Assembly (NCBI GenBank): GCA_003552795.1
Contig: PUOM01000079.1
Location: 1-35,314 of the forward strand
Direction of reading: 5' to 3'
Source: Halomonas sp.
Lineage (GTDB): Bacteria; Pseudomonadota; Gammaproteobacteria; Pseudomonadales; Halomonadaceae
Length of the DNA stretch: 35,314 nucleotides
The notes under the pieces are model-generated. The model was not told where the DNA came from, did not search any database, and saw only the letters and a list, made by a program, of their open reading frames with translations. Of this stretch, positions 6,944 through 17,215 are shown piece by piece (the stretch's first letter is position 1; the number at the start of each line of letters is the position of its first letter). A program made the position numbers and the translations under genes.

Positions 6944-7963
6944 TCAGTCGTCGGACGTCACCGCTTCCAGGTCGGCGTGGAACTGATCGAGCAGTTCCTG
7001 GCCGCGCTCGCCGGTCATCTCGATGAAGCGCTCCTCGACCTGCGGGGCACGATCGCGGAAGGCCTGGATCTGCTCCTCGTCGAGGCGGGTGACGGTGACC
7101 TCGTCGGAGGACTCCTTGATCTTGGCCAGGGAATCGTCGGCCAGGCCGGAGATGTGCTCGAGGATCAGCTCGTAGGCGTGCTCGCTGGCATCGCGGACCA
7201 GCTGCTGGTCTTCCTCGGAGAGGCTGTTGAAGAAGTCCTGGTTGGCCATCATGGCGGTGGTGAACCAGCCGTGACCGGTATAGACCAGGTTCGGGGAGAC
7301 CTCATAGAGGCCGCCGGACTCGATCCAGAAGATGGGGTTCTCCTGGCCGTCGAGGACGCCCGTCTGCAGGCCGCCGTAGACCTCGCCCCAGGGCAGCGGC
7401 GTGGGGCTGGCGCCGAAGGCGCGATAGGTCTCCGAGAGCAGCGGGTTGGTCATGGTGCGGATGTTCTTGCCGCGCAGCTCTTCCGGCGTGGTGAAGGGCT
7501 CATCCAGAGTGACGATCATCTCGCCTTCCGGATACATCTTGAGCAGCTCCAGGCCCTGCTCGGCGTAGAGCTCCGGGAACATCTCGTTGATGGCCACGCT
7601 GGTGTTGAAGAACTCGATGACGGTCTCTTCATCGGTGGGCAGCAGATAGGGAACGAAGAAGATCTGCGCCTCGGGAATCAGGGAACCGGTGAAGCCGGGT
7701 GACTGGTTGACGAACTGCAGGATGCCGGCCTGGGTCTGCTCCATGATGTCGTCGGACTCGCCCAGCTCGCCGAAACGATAGACCTGCACCGTATTGTCGG
7801 AGTTTTCCTCGACATACTCCTTGAACGCCATGGCGAAGACGTCCTGGACGTCGCCTTCGAACTCCTCGTGGGCGTAGCGCCAGTTGGCGGAGTGGGCGGC
7901 CGCGGACATCCCGAAGAGCAGGGCACCGACGGTGGCCGTGGTCATCAGCTTGGTTGCCTTCAT
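6944..7963 (-). CDS. teaA: Ectoine/hydroxyectoine-binding periplasmic protein of TRAP transporter
   Basis: 339 residues, DctP family, with a signal peptide ending near AAAHSA and a mature protein starting NWRYAHEE. Long stretches match my memory of Halomonas elongata TeaA, including [49 protein letters not shown] and [17 protein letters not shown]. These include aromatic residues and the Glu near the mature N-terminus that line the ectoine pocket in the known structure. The protein binds ectoine and hydroxyectoine in the periplasm for recovery of leaked or external solute under osmotic stress. The ATG at 7963 has AGGGGA upstream at an 8-nt spacing. Confidence 0.95.
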   Translation of the reverse strand: MKATKLMTTATVGALLFGMSAAAHSANWRYAHEEFEGDVQDVFAMAFKEYVEENSDNTVQVYRFGELGESDDIMEQTQAGILQFVNQSPGFTGSLIPEAQIFFVPYLLPTDEETVIEFFNTSVAINEMFPELYAEQGLELLKMYPEGEMIVTLDEPFTTPEELRGKNIRTMTNPLLSETYRAFGASPTPLPWGEVYGGLQTGVLDGQENPIFWIESGGLYEVSPNLVYTGHGWFTTAMMANQDFFNSLSEEDQQLVRDASEHAYELILEHISGLADDSLAKIKESSDEVTVTRLDEEQIQAFRDRAPQVEERFIEMTGERGQELLDQFHADLEAVTSDD

Positions 7964-8053
7964 TCTTGTAGTCCCCTTACCAGTTTAGTGGTCATGTTCT
8001 TGCGAAAATGACAGGCACGGCGCGGACATGGCGCCCGCACATGTATTTTCAGG

Positions 8054-8590
8054 CTAGCGTGGCCCCGGGGGAGGGTCAAGCGAGGCAATCAGCGTATGGA
8101 GCGTTGAAAGATGGGTTTTTTTCTGCAGCTGGAGAGCGCCTGCCAGGGCTTTTTCGGCGGAGATGCCGACTGCCGGCTGCAGGTCCCCGGTGTCCTCCAG
8201 AGCCAGTCGCTCCAACCGCCCGAGGGCCTCGCGCTCGGCCTCCAGCTCGGCGCGCTTGAGGGTCTCGCGCAGCTCGGCGACCCCGCTGCGGGTCATCGCC
8301 TCCGGCTTCAGCCGGCGGCGCAGCTGGCGTAGCGGCAAGGTGATCTCCTGCTGCCAGCGCCGCACTTCTGCCACGCCGGCTTCCGCCCGGGGGCCGGGTC
8401 GGGCGTCATGCTGCAGCAGCCAGCAGCGCCACAGCAGTTCGCAGACGTCGACGCCGCCCTTGTCCTGCAGGGCCAGGCAGGCCGCCTCGACCCCCGGCCG
8501 ACCATAGAGCGCCAGGGCAAACTCCCACAGTGGCGCCCGGGATAGACGGGCCCGCATGATCGCCGTCATTTCGGTAGAATCGTCGTTCAT
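8054..8590 (-). CDS. TIGR02444 family protein of unknown function
   Basis: About 178 residues from the ATG at 8590 (MNDDSTEMTAIM); the open frame continues to 8656 but would overlap the yheS start, and AGGGAA sits just before 8590. The protein is helical and arginine-rich. The N-terminal LWEFALALYGRPGVEAACLALQDKGGVDVCELLW is the signature of the uncharacterised TIGR02444 (DUF2390) family. Proteins of this family are commonly found beside the YheS ABC-F gene, as here (divergent). No catalytic motif is visible and no function is proposed. It lies 90 bp upstream of teaA on the same strand. Confidence 0.8.
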   Translation of the reverse strand: MNDDSTEMTAIMRARLSRAPLWEFALALYGRPGVEAACLALQDKGGVDVCELLWRCWLLQHDARPGPRAEAGVAEVRRWQQEITLPLRQLRRRLKPEAMTRSGVAELRETLKRAELEAEREALGRLERLALEDTGDLQPAVGISAEKALAGALQLQKKTHLSTLHTLIASLDPPPGPR

Positions 8591-8646
8591 TTCCCTGGTC
8601 GTCGCCGGCATGGCGGCGGCCTCCATGCACTGCCCGTGGAGCTCGC

Positions 8647-10582
<1,936 letters not shown>

Positions 10583-10590
<8 letters not shown>

Positions 10591-10783
10591 GCTGGCCCCT
10601 TCGGGGAGCTGTAAGCTTTAAGCTGTAAGAAAAACCTCCCCTGCTTCGTCGGGAGCTGGAAGCAAAGTCTTGACCCAAGCGGAGGAGGTTTCATGCTGCC
10701 TTCCAGCTTCCAGCTTCCAGCTTCCAGCTTCCAGCTTCCAGCTTCCAGCTTCCAGCTTCCAGCTTCCAGCTTTCAGCTTTCAA
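10583..10783. repeat. Heptanucleotide repeat element between yheS and dtd
   Basis: The whole yheS-dtd gap is built from variants of one 7-mer. On the plus strand there are AGCTGTA (10583), AGCTGGC (10590), AGCTGTA (10607), AGCTTTA (10614), AGCTGTA (10621) and AGCTGGA (10654). These are followed by ten perfect copies of the opposite orientation, CTTCCAG, at 10700-10769, and two degraded copies (CTTTCAG, CTTTCAA). A CCCC-TTC-GGGG hairpin sits at 10596-10606. AAACCTCC (10632-10639) and GGAGGTTT (10684-10691) form an inverted pair inside the element. Copies facing each other would fold into a long hairpin. The stop codons of both neighbouring genes fall within repeat units. Confidence 0.9.
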
Positions 10784-11210
10784 GCAGGAAGGTGACCGGC
10801 CCGTCGTTGACCAGCGAGACCTCCATGTTGGCTGCGAATTCGCCACTCTCCACCTTGGGCCAGGCCGCCTCGGCCCGCTCCAGCAGGAGGTGGAAGAGCC
10901 GGTGGCCCTCGTCGGGCGGCGCGGCGCTGGAGAAGCTGGGCCGCAGCCCCTTGCGGGTATCCGCTGCCAGGGTGAACTGGGAGACCAGTAGCAGGCCGCC
11001 GTCGACCTGCTGCAGGTCGAGGTTCATCTTGCCGTCGGCGTCGCCGAATACCCGATAGTGCAGCAGCTTGTGCAGCAGCCGGTCGATGGCGGCCTCGTCA
11101 TCGTCCTTTTCCACTCCCACCAGGGCCAGCAGCCCGTGGCCGATGGCGCCCACGGTGCGCCCCTCCACGGCCACGCTGGCCCGAGTGACCCGCTGGATCA
11201 GTGCCTTCAT
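10773..11210 (-). CDS. dtd: D-aminoacyl-tRNA deacylase
   Basis: 145 residues, the normal length for the family. The N-terminus [17 protein letters not shown], the SQFTL motif ([12 protein letters not shown]) and the C-terminal Gly-Pro motif ([12 protein letters not shown]) are those of DTD. The enzyme cleaves D-amino acids, and glycine mischarged on tRNA-Ala, from tRNA in the cytoplasm as a proofreading step. Family members usually have NSGPVT; here it is NDGPVT. The last codons and stop (GAAAGCTGA) are part of the heptamer repeat array, so the extreme C-terminus has been shaped by the repeat. Confidence 0.95.
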   Translation of the reverse strand: MKALIQRVTRASVAVEGRTVGAIGHGLLALVGVEKDDDEAAIDRLLHKLLHYRVFGDADGKMNLDLQQVDGGLLLVSQFTLAADTRKGLRPSFSSAAPPDEGHRLFHLLLERAEAAWPKVESGEFAANMEVSLVNDGPVTFLLES

Positions 11211-11284
11211 GCCTGCTCTCCCTGAGGTTTCCCGGCGCCGGAGTCCGGCATGCCAGACCCCGGATGCCTCGGTAGTTGTGCCGA

Positions 11285-12130
11285 TTACCAGGCGCGGCAG
11301 AGCATGATATCGCAGTGGGGCTCGGCCAGCAGCTGCTCGGTGATATGGCTCTGACGCCCCAGCTGGCCGCGGCTGCCCAGGGCCAGCAGGTCCGGTGGCT
11401 GGCGGCGCAGCCGGGTCATCAGGACTTCCAGGGGCTCGCCCTGCTCCAGCACCAGCTCCAGGTCCGGCACGTCGTCGAGCTCGGCCATCAGCTGCTCGGT
11501 CTCGCGCTCGAGCTGGATGCGCAGACGCGCCACTTCACGATCCCGCCAGCGGGCATAGTCGCCGTCGGAGCCCAGCTCGCGCTCGCCGGGAATGTCCCAG
11601 GCGTGCAGCAGGGTGAGGCGCGCCTCGGGGAAGCGCTTGAGGGTCTCGCGCAGGGTGTGGCGCGAAGTCAGCGAGAAGTCCACCGGCACCAGGATCTCAC
11701 GCCACTCCTGGCTCGCCAGATGGCTCACCGTGAGCACCGGGCAGGGAGCGCTGCGCAGCACCCGCGCCAGGGTGGTGCCGGCGACGAGATCGGGCTGGCC
11801 GCGCTTGCGGTGGGCGCCCAGCACGATCATGTCCACCTCCCGCTCGTGGGCCTCGCGAATGATCTCGGCGTAGGGGGAGCCGACCACCGTCTGCATCAGC
11901 ACCTGGGGCTCGGGCAGGGCATAATCCTCGCGGATATCGGTCAGCGTCGCCTGCATGTCGGCGACCACGGCCTCCTCCAGGTCGTGGAGTACCCGTCGCG
12001 GCAGATAGGGATCGAGCACGTGGATCACGTCCAGACGGGCGCCCTGCTCACCGGCCAGGCGCAGGGCCCGGGCGAAGGCGGCGCGGTTCTCGGCCGAGAG
12101 GTCGCAGGCGAACAGCAGGGTCTGGGGCAT
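11285..12130 (-). CDS. Tandem-domain universal stress protein
   Basis: About 281 residues from the ATG at 12130 ([12 protein letters not shown]), which has GGAG 8 nt upstream; the longer open frame to 12223 overlaps the thiD 3' end. There are two Usp domains in tandem, about residues 1-145 and 146-281. The first keeps a GAHRKRG...GTT nucleotide-binding-like loop before the SAPCPVLTV strand. The second ends [18 protein letters not shown] and has a weaker ATP motif. It resembles UspE-type proteins and is presumably cytoplasmic with a general stress role. It is unrelated in position to teaD, and its target is unknown. Confidence 0.9.
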   Translation of the reverse strand: MPQTLLFACDLSAENRAAFARALRLAGEQGARLDVIHVLDPYLPRRVLHDLEEAVVADMQATLTDIREDYALPEPQVLMQTVVGSPYAEIIREAHEREVDMIVLGAHRKRGQPDLVAGTTLARVLRSAPCPVLTVSHLASQEWREILVPVDFSLTSRHTLRETLKRFPEARLTLLHAWDIPGERELGSDGDYARWRDREVARLRIQLERETEQLMAELDDVPDLELVLEQGEPLEVLMTRLRRQPPDLLALGSRGQLGRQSHITEQLLAEPHCDIMLCRAW

Positions 12131-12177
12131 GGTGGCGGTCTCCGCTTCCAGGAAGGTAAGACCTTCAGGATGGGAGG

Positions 12178-12210
12178 CCGGCGCCGCCCCTGCAAGGGAC
12201 AAAGCGCCGG
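12178..12210 (-). terminator. Possible terminator hairpin after thiD
   Basis: CCGGCGC and GCGCCGG arms (12178-12184 and 12204-12210) enclose a smaller CCCT/AGGG stem, starting 7 bp after the thiD stop. There is no T-run on the minus strand, so this is tentative. Confidence 0.35.
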
Positions 12211-12216
12211 AAAGGG

Positions 12217-13044
12217 CTACCACCAGGCGTGGAAGTGGTGGACCGGGCCGCGCCCCTGACCCACGTCAAGCCGTCGGCTCGCGGCCAGTGCCTCACCCAG
12301 CCACCGCTTGGCACCCGCCACCGCCTCGGGCAGCGAGTCGCCCCGGGCCAGGCGGGCGGCGATGGCAGAGGAGAGGGTGCAGCCGGTGCCGTGGAGGTTG
12401 GCGGTGTCGACTCGAGCGCCCTCCACCCAGAGCGCCTCTGCGGGGGTGATCAGCAGGTCGGGGCACTCCTCTCCGCCAAGGTGACCGCCCTTGAGCAGGG
12501 TGGCGCCGGCGCCCAGGGCCCGCAGCGCAGGGGCCAGGGCCCACATCGCATCGCGATCGCCCGGTGTCGGAACCTCCAGCAGCACCGCCGCCTCCGGCAG
12601 GTTGGGGGTGATCAGGTCGGCCAGCGGCACCAGCACCTCGCGCACGGCGCGGATGCCGGCGTCGTCCACCAGGATGTCGCCGCTCTTGGCCACCATCACC
12701 GGGTCGAGTACCACCCAGCGCGGGCGGCGTCGGGTCAGCGCCTCGCGGATCACCTCGGCCACCTCCCGGCTTGCCACCATGCCGATCTTCACCGCATCGA
12801 TGCGCACGTCATCGAGCAGGGTCTCGAGCTGGACCGCGATGAAGTCGGCCGGGACGGGGTGCACACCGCGGACGCCACAGGTGTTCTGGGCGGTCAGGGC
12901 GGTGATCACGCTGGTACCATAGGCGCCCAGCGCAGAGAGGGTCTTGAGGTCGGCCTGGATGCCGGCGCCGCCGCTGGGGTCGGAGCCGGCGACGGTGAGA
13001 ACGTTGGCAATCATGGGCTTGGGAGTCGAACGAGAATCGGTCAT
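12217..13044 (-). CDS. thiD: Hydroxymethylpyrimidine/phosphomethylpyrimidine kinase
   Basis: 275 residues from the ATG at 13044; an AGGT lies upstream, and an internal ATG at 13014 lacks a ribosome site. The open frame in the track runs further, but that part is only the shadow of yqaA. Signatures are VLTVAGSDPSGGAGIQADLKT near the N-terminus, the VLDPVMVAKSGD strand, and the anion-hole motif HGTGCTLSSAIAA near the C-terminus. It phosphorylates HMP and HMP-phosphate to HMP-pyrophosphate for thiamine synthesis in the cytoplasm. No other thi gene is in the window. It is divergent from yqaA with only 24 bp between the start codons. Confidence 0.95.
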   Translation of the reverse strand: MTDSRSTPKPMIANVLTVAGSDPSGGAGIQADLKTLSALGAYGTSVITALTAQNTCGVRGVHPVPADFIAVQLETLLDDVRIDAVKIGMVASREVAEVIREALTRRRPRWVVLDPVMVAKSGDILVDDAGIRAVREVLVPLADLITPNLPEAAVLLEVPTPGDRDAMWALAPALRALGAGATLLKGGHLGGEECPDLLITPAEALWVEGARVDTANLHGTGCTLSSAIAARLARGDSLPEAVAGAKRWLGEALAASRRLDVGQGRGPVHHFHAWW

Positions 13045-13068
13045 GCGGTTACCTGACAAGAAACGATC

Positions 13069-13500
13069 ATGCTGAGCCTGTTTGTGGTGGCCCTGGTCAG
13101 CGCCACCCTGCTGCCGGGGGGCTCCGAAGTCTGGCTGGCCCGGCTGTGGTGCCTGGGGGAGCCGGCCCTGGTCCTGTGGGCGGTGGCCACCGCGGGCAAT
13201 ACCCTGGGCAGCCTGATCAACGTCTGGATGGGGCGCTATGCGCGCCGCTTCCAGGACCGGCGCTGGTTTCCCGCCTCCCCGGTGGGGCTGGCACGGGCCG
13301 AGCGCTGGTACTTCCGCTTCGGCGAATGGAGCCTGCTCCTCTCCTGGGCGCCGGTGGTGGGCGACCCGCTCACCGTGCTGGCCGGCGTCTTCCGGCTGCC
13401 CTGGTGGCGGGCCATCCTGCTGATCACCCTGGCCAAGGGGGCGCGCTATGCGGTGGTGCTGCTGCTGGCCCAGCAGTGGCTGGCGCCCCTCTGCCAATAA
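13069..13500 (+). CDS. yqaA: YqaA family membrane protein (DedA/SNARE-associated-like)
   Basis: 143 residues with about four hydrophobic segments. SATLLPGGSEVWLA at the N-terminus, AVATAGNTLGSLINVWMGR in the middle and WAPVVGDPLTVLAG later are the conserved motifs of E. coli YqaA, a small relative of DedA/VTT proteins. VTT proteins are linked to lipid flipping or membrane homeostasis, but YqaA itself is uncharacterised. The start is slightly shorter than in E. coli and has a weak ribosome site (AAGAAACGATC). Its promoter must lie within the thiD 5' region. Confidence 0.88.
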   Translation: MLSLFVVALVSATLLPGGSEVWLARLWCLGEPALVLWAVATAGNTLGSLINVWMGRYARRFQDRRWFPASPVGLARAERWYFRFGEWSLLLSWAPVVGDPLTVLAGVFRLPWWRAILLITLAKGARYAVVLLLAQQWLAPLCQ

Positions 13501-13511
13501 GCCAGCCCAGG

Positions 13512-13544
13512 GCCGTGCATGAAACGTCGTCGTGCACAGACGGC
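13512..13544. terminator. Inverted repeat between convergent yqaA and dctM
   Basis: GCCGT (13512-13516) pairs with ACGGC (13540-13544), and GTGCA pairs with TGCAC inside. It lies in the 49-bp gap between convergent genes, so a shared terminator is possible, but there is no T-run and the stem is imperfect. Confidence 0.25.
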
Positions 13545-13549
13545 TCGTG

Positions 13550-14965
13550 CTAGAGCACCGAGGGCAGCCAGGTGGCCAGCCCCGGCATCAGCGCCAGCGC
13601 CAGCAGCATGGCGAGCTGCATGCCGATAAAGGGGATCACTCCCCGGTAGATGGCCGAGGTGGGCACGGACTCCGGCGTGACGCCGCGCAGATAGAAGAGC
13701 GCGAAGCCGAAGGGCGGCGTCAGAAAGGAGGTCTGCAGGTTCACCGCGATCATGATGCCGAGCCAGATCGGGTCGATTCCCATGGCCAGCAGCACCGGCC
13801 CGACGATGGGCACCACCACGAAGGTGATCTCGATGAAGTCGAGGATAAAGCCGAGCAGGAAGATCACCAGCATCACCACCAGAGTGGCGCCCACCACGCC
13901 GCCGGGCAGCGCCTCGAACAGCTCGACGACCAGCTCCTCGCCGCCGAAGGCGCGGAACACCAGCGAGAAGAGCGCCGCGCCGATCAGAATCAGGAACACC
14001 ATGCTGGTGACCTGGGTGGTGGAACGCACCACCTCGCGCAGCACCGGCACGCTCAGGCGGCGGTTGGCCGCGGCCAGCACGAAGGCGCCGAAGGCGCCCA
14101 CCGCCGAGGCTTCGGTGGGGGTCGCGAAACCGCCCAGGATGGAGCCGAGCACGGCGACGATCAGCAGCACAGGGGGCATCAGCCCCTTGAGCAGCAGCGG
14201 CCAGATGCTGCCGGTATGGCCCAGCTCCTTCATCAGGGAGTCGCGGTCCGCCGGCGGAGCGGACTCGGGCTTCAGCCAGGCGGTGATCACCAGGTAGAGG
14301 ATATAGGCGCCCACCAGCAGCAGGCCCGGCACCAGGGCGCCGATGAAGAGATCCCCCACCGAGAGGGTGCGCGGGCTCCACACCCCCATGGAGAGCTGGG
14401 CCTGCTGGTAGGCGTTGTTGAGCACGTCGCCCAGCAGTACCAGGGCAATGGAGGGCGGAATGATCTGGCCCAGGGTGCCGGTGGCGCAGATGCTGCCGGT
14501 GGCAAGCGACGGCGCATAGCCCCGCTTGAGCATGGTGGGCAGCGATAGCAGTCCCATGGTCACCACGGTGGCGCCGACGATGCCGGTGGAGGCCGCCAGC
14601 AGCATGCCCACCAGCACCACGGCGATGCCGAGCCCGCCGCGCAGGGCGCCGAAGGCCAGCGACATGGCGTCGAGCAGTGTCTCGGCGATCCGCGACTTCT
14701 CCAGCAGGACGCCCATCAGCACGAACAGCGGCACCGCCAGCAGCGTCTGGTTGGTCATGATGCCGTAGAGGCGGTTGGGCATGGCGCCCAGGTAGCGTGT
14801 CTCGAAGGGCACCGGCACGCCCAGCTGGATCAGCACATAGCCGATGCCGGCGAAGATAAGGGCGGTACCGGCCAGCGACAGCGCCACCGGGTAGCCCAGC
14901 ATCAGCACGCCACAGACGGCGGCGAACATCACCAGCGGCATGAACTCGAGGAGAGTGGCGAGCAT
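13550..14965 (-). CDS. TRAP transporter large membrane subunit (DctM family, carboxylate/mannitol-type subclass)
   Basis: 471 residues, longer than TeaC because of an insert near residues 200-260. Hydrophobic throughout, with motifs LLAASTGIVGATVVTMGLL and GTLGQIIPPSIALVLLGD. The length and insert match the TRAP subclass annotated for mannitol, chloroaromatic or 2-oxo acids, but the substrate cannot be read here. The start codon overlaps the dctQ stop by one base (TAATG). No binding-protein gene lies beside it; the next gene downstream (yqaA) is convergent. Confidence 0.9.
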   Translation of the reverse strand: MLATLLEFMPLVMFAAVCGVLMLGYPVALSLAGTALIFAGIGYVLIQLGVPVPFETRYLGAMPNRLYGIMTNQTLLAVPLFVLMGVLLEKSRIAETLLDAMSLAFGALRGGLGIAVVLVGMLLAASTGIVGATVVTMGLLSLPTMLKRGYAPSLATGSICATGTLGQIIPPSIALVLLGDVLNNAYQQAQLSMGVWSPRTLSVGDLFIGALVPGLLLVGAYILYLVITAWLKPESAPPADRDSLMKELGHTGSIWPLLLKGLMPPVLLIVAVLGSILGGFATPTEASAVGAFGAFVLAAANRRLSVPVLREVVRSTTQVTSMVFLILIGAALFSLVFRAFGGEELVVELFEALPGGVVGATLVVMLVIFLLGFILDFIEITFVVVPIVGPVLLAMGIDPIWLGIMIAVNLQTSFLTPPFGFALFYLRGVTPESVPTSAIYRGVIPFIGMQLAMLLALALMPGLATWLPSVL

Positions 14966-15513
14966 TACAGGAGTTCCTCATGCTGCGGGGTGTCGTTGGG
15001 CAGTCGGTGGCGGATGATCATCACTTGGCGGATCAGCTGGGCGATGCCCTGGATCAGCAGCAGCGCCATCATCACCAGGATCAGGGTCTTGAGCAGGTAG
15101 ACGCCGGGGATGCCGCCGTCCGGCGAGCGCTCCAGGATCGCCCAGCTGCTGCGCACGTAGGCGAAGCTGCCGATGGCGATGAAGAGCACCACCGGAATCA
15201 GCAGGAAGAGTGTGCCGCAGAGGTCGACCCAGGCGCGGCCGCGGGCCGACATGCGCCGATAGAAAATATCCACGCGAACGTGGCCGTCGCGGCGCAGGGT
15301 CCAGGCGGCACCCAGCATGAAGACGGCGGCATGCATGTACATCACGGATTCCTGCATCACGGTGCTGTGGATGCTGAACACGTAGCGCATTACCACGATG
15401 GCGAACTGCACCAGCATCATAAGGATCACCAGCCAGGCAATGCCGGTGCCGATGCGATCGGTAAAGGCGTCCAGGCCACGGAGCAGGGCCGGTTCGCGGG
15501 CGGGGGAGGTCAT
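14965..15513 (-). CDS. TRAP transporter small membrane subunit (DctQ family)
   Basis: 182 residues with four hydrophobic segments. It begins with a short polar N-terminus and FTDRIGTGIAWLVILMMLVQ, and LRRDGHVRVDIFYRRMS is the typical DctQ loop. It should pair with the adjacent DctM protein in the inner membrane. Upstream lies an 82-bp gap with a 23-bp near-palindrome and then the endonuclease-like gene, not the expected periplasmic binding protein. Confidence 0.9.
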   Translation of the reverse strand: MTSPAREPALLRGLDAFTDRIGTGIAWLVILMMLVQFAIVVMRYVFSIHSTVMQESVMYMHAAVFMLGAAWTLRRDGHVRVDIFYRRMSARGRAWVDLCGTLFLLIPVVLFIAIGSFAYVRSSWAILERSPDGGIPGVYLLKTLILVMMALLLIQGIAQLIRQVMIIRHRLPNDTPQHEELL

Positions 15514-15546
15514 GGGAACTCTCGTGCTGAAGCGGAAACGACGGGC

Positions 15547-15569
15547 ATCATCGCCGATTCGACGATGAT
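15547..15569. promoter_or_regulatory. 23-bp near-perfect palindrome upstream of dctQ
   Basis: Ten-base arms (minus strand ATCATCGTCG and CGGCGATGAT) match at 9 of 10 positions around a 3-base centre, 34 bp before the dctQ start. There is no T-run after it, so it looks more like an operator for a dimeric repressor than a terminator. The regulator is unknown. Confidence 0.5.
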
Positions 15570-15595
15570 CGTCATCCCCGGGGCCTCAACGGCGT

Positions 15596-16432
15596 CTAGG
15601 CGTCTTCGTTTCTCAGCCTGGCGGTCAGCACCTGCAGACAGGCAGGGGGGAGCTGCAGGTCCACGGCGATCGGCAGATGATCCGAGAAGAGGTGGTCGAG
15701 CACCCGCACCTCGGCGGCCTGGAGCGAGTTCGAGAGCAGGATGTGATCCAGCGCCCGGCGCGGCTGCCAGGAGGGGTAGCTGAGCAGCGGGCGCACCGGA
15801 TGCAGCGGCAGCGAGGCGCAGAAGCGCTGATGGCCGTGGAGCTGTTCGGGGGTGCAGTTGAGGTCGCCCATGACCACCACGTGGCGCAGCGGCTGAATGA
15901 TCTCGGAGAGATAGTCGAGCTGGCGCACCCGGGTCCGATGCCCCAGCGCGAGGTGGGCCACGAAGAGGTGCAGGGCGTCGGGACCCTCGCCGAAGCGGGC
16001 GTGGATGGCGCCGCGTCCGGGCAGGGTGCCCGGCAGGCGGTGCTCCTCGATCTGATTGGGGGTCAGTCGCGACAGCAGCCCGTTGCTGTGCTGGGCGATG
16101 CGGCCGAGGTTGCGGTTGAGCTGCTGGAAGTGGTGCGGGAAGCCTCCGCGGCTGGCCAGGTACTCCACCTGATTGACGTTGCTGGAGCGGAAGCTGCCGC
16201 CGTCGACTTCCTGCAGGCCGACGATATCGAAGCGGCCCAGTACTTCGCTGACCATGTTGAGCCGCCGCTGGCGCGTGGGGTGCGGCAGCAGATGCTGCCA
16301 GCTGCGGGTCAGGTAGTGGTGGTAGGCGGAGGTCTGGATGCCCACCTGCAGATTGAAGGTGAGCAGCTTCAGGTGGCCGCCCTCCAGGGGCGGCGTCCTT
16401 GCCTCGGCAAGATGCGACATGTCAGCTGTCAC
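15596..16432 (-). CDS. Endonuclease/exonuclease/phosphatase family protein
   Basis: About 278 residues. The EEP fold motifs are present in order: LLTFNLQVG near the N-terminus, VGLQEVDGG (metal-binding Glu), HLFVAHLALGH, VVMGDLNCTP (catalytic DxN) and FSDHLPIAVDL at the C-terminus. These enzymes hydrolyse phosphodiester or phosphomonoester bonds with Mg2+; the substrate here is unknown. No signal peptide is seen. It follows dsbA directly: GTG starts at 16435 or 16432 overlap the dsbA 3' end, and an ATG at 16420 starts one base after its stop, with AGGAG best placed for 16432. The same gene follows dsbA and cytochrome c4 in Pseudomonas aeruginosa (from memory, PA5488-PA5490). Confidence 0.87.
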   Translation of the reverse strand: MTADMSHLAEARTPPLEGGHLKLLTFNLQVGIQTSAYHHYLTRSWQHLLPHPTRQRRLNMVSEVLGRFDIVGLQEVDGGSFRSSNVNQVEYLASRGGFPHHFQQLNRNLGRIAQHSNGLLSRLTPNQIEEHRLPGTLPGRGAIHARFGEGPDALHLFVAHLALGHRTRVRQLDYLSEIIQPLRHVVVMGDLNCTPEQLHGHQRFCASLPLHPVRPLLSYPSWQPRRALDHILLSNSLQAAEVRVLDHLFSDHLPIAVDLQLPPACLQVLTARLRNEDA

Positions 16433-17057
16433 CACGCTCCTCGCGAACCTTGTCGATCAGCGCGTCGGCGATCTGCGGCATGTTGGCGAGACTGCCGGCC
16501 CCGCTGGGGGTGACCAGATAGCGGCCATCGATCACCAGCGCCGGAACGCCCGTCAGGCGCATGTCGCGCAGTCGCGCGTGGGCCTGGTTGACCTTGCTCT
16601 TGACGGCGAAGGAGCCGAGTGCCTGGCGGGCCTCCTCCTCGCTGACGCCGTAGTCGCTGAAGAAGTCGGCCAGCTCCTCGGGCTCGGTCAGGGGGCGGTT
16701 CTGCTGATGGACGGCGGCGAAGAAGTCGGCGTGGATCGCCTCGACAATGCCCAGCTCTTCGGCGGCGTAGAAGGCCGCCGCGTGCTTGTTCCAGTCGCCG
16801 CCCATGGTCCCGGGCAAGTGCTCCACGCTGACGTCATCCTCCAGGGTCTCGTACCAGGCGGTGATCGGCTCCTGCAGGTTGTAGCAGTGGGGGCAGCCGT
16901 ACCAGAACGCCTCGATGACCTCGATCTGGCCCTCTTCGACGCGGGTCTCGACGGGCTGGGGCAGCACCTCGTAGTGCTGGCCCTCGACCAGCGGGGAAGC
17001 GGTGGCCAGGCTCGAGAAGCCGAGGCCGGCGAGGGCGAACATCAGGGGCTTGAACAT
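16422..17057 (-). CDS. dsbA: Periplasmic thiol:disulfide oxidoreductase DsbA
   Basis: 211 residues from the ATG at 17057, preceded by AAGGAGAG; the longer frame to 17162 has no signal peptide and is not used. The signal peptide is about residues 1-20 (ending LATA). The active site is CPHC (Cys55-Cys58) in EAFWYGCPHCYN, and the cis-proline loop is TGVPALV. It introduces disulfides into exported proteins and is re-oxidised by DsbB. It sits between cytochrome c4 and the endonuclease-like gene on the same strand. Confidence 0.95.
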   Translation of the reverse strand: MFKPLMFALAGLGFSSLATASPLVEGQHYEVLPQPVETRVEEGQIEVIEAFWYGCPHCYNLQEPITAWYETLEDDVSVEHLPGTMGGDWNKHAAAFYAAEELGIVEAIHADFFAAVHQQNRPLTEPEELADFFSDYGVSEEEARQALGSFAVKSKVNQAHARLRDMRLTGVPALVIDGRYLVTPSGAGSLANMPQIADALIDKVREERGDS

Positions 17058-17164
17058 CGTTGACTCTCTCCTTGAAGGGTCCGGGGGACCGACGTCGCTG
17101 CCTTTGAGCCCGTTCCAGCCCGAGGGTTCCATGGCGCATGGCGAGCAGGGGCGACAAGACAACC

Positions 17165-17186
17165 AGGGCGGCCCGCGGGCCGCCCT
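17165..17186 (-). terminator. Hairpin between cytochrome c4 gene and dsbA
   Basis: A perfect 22-bp palindrome with arms AGGGCGGCCCG and CGGGCCGCCCT, followed on the minus strand by the moderately T-rich GGTTGTCTTGTC. It lies 30 bp after the cytochrome stop. Probably a terminator or processing site for the cytochrome mRNA. Confidence 0.6.
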
Positions 17187-17215
17187 GATAGATGGCTGAT
17201 ACGGCGGGCCTGGCC

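Noticed and set aside
10700-10783. CRISPR-like array
   Set aside because: Units are 7 bp with no spacers; it is a simple tandem repeat and no cas gene is present.
13045-13497. N-terminal extension of ThiD in the ORF track
   Set aside because: This stretch is antisense to yqaA, and ThiD homology begins at the ATG at 13044.
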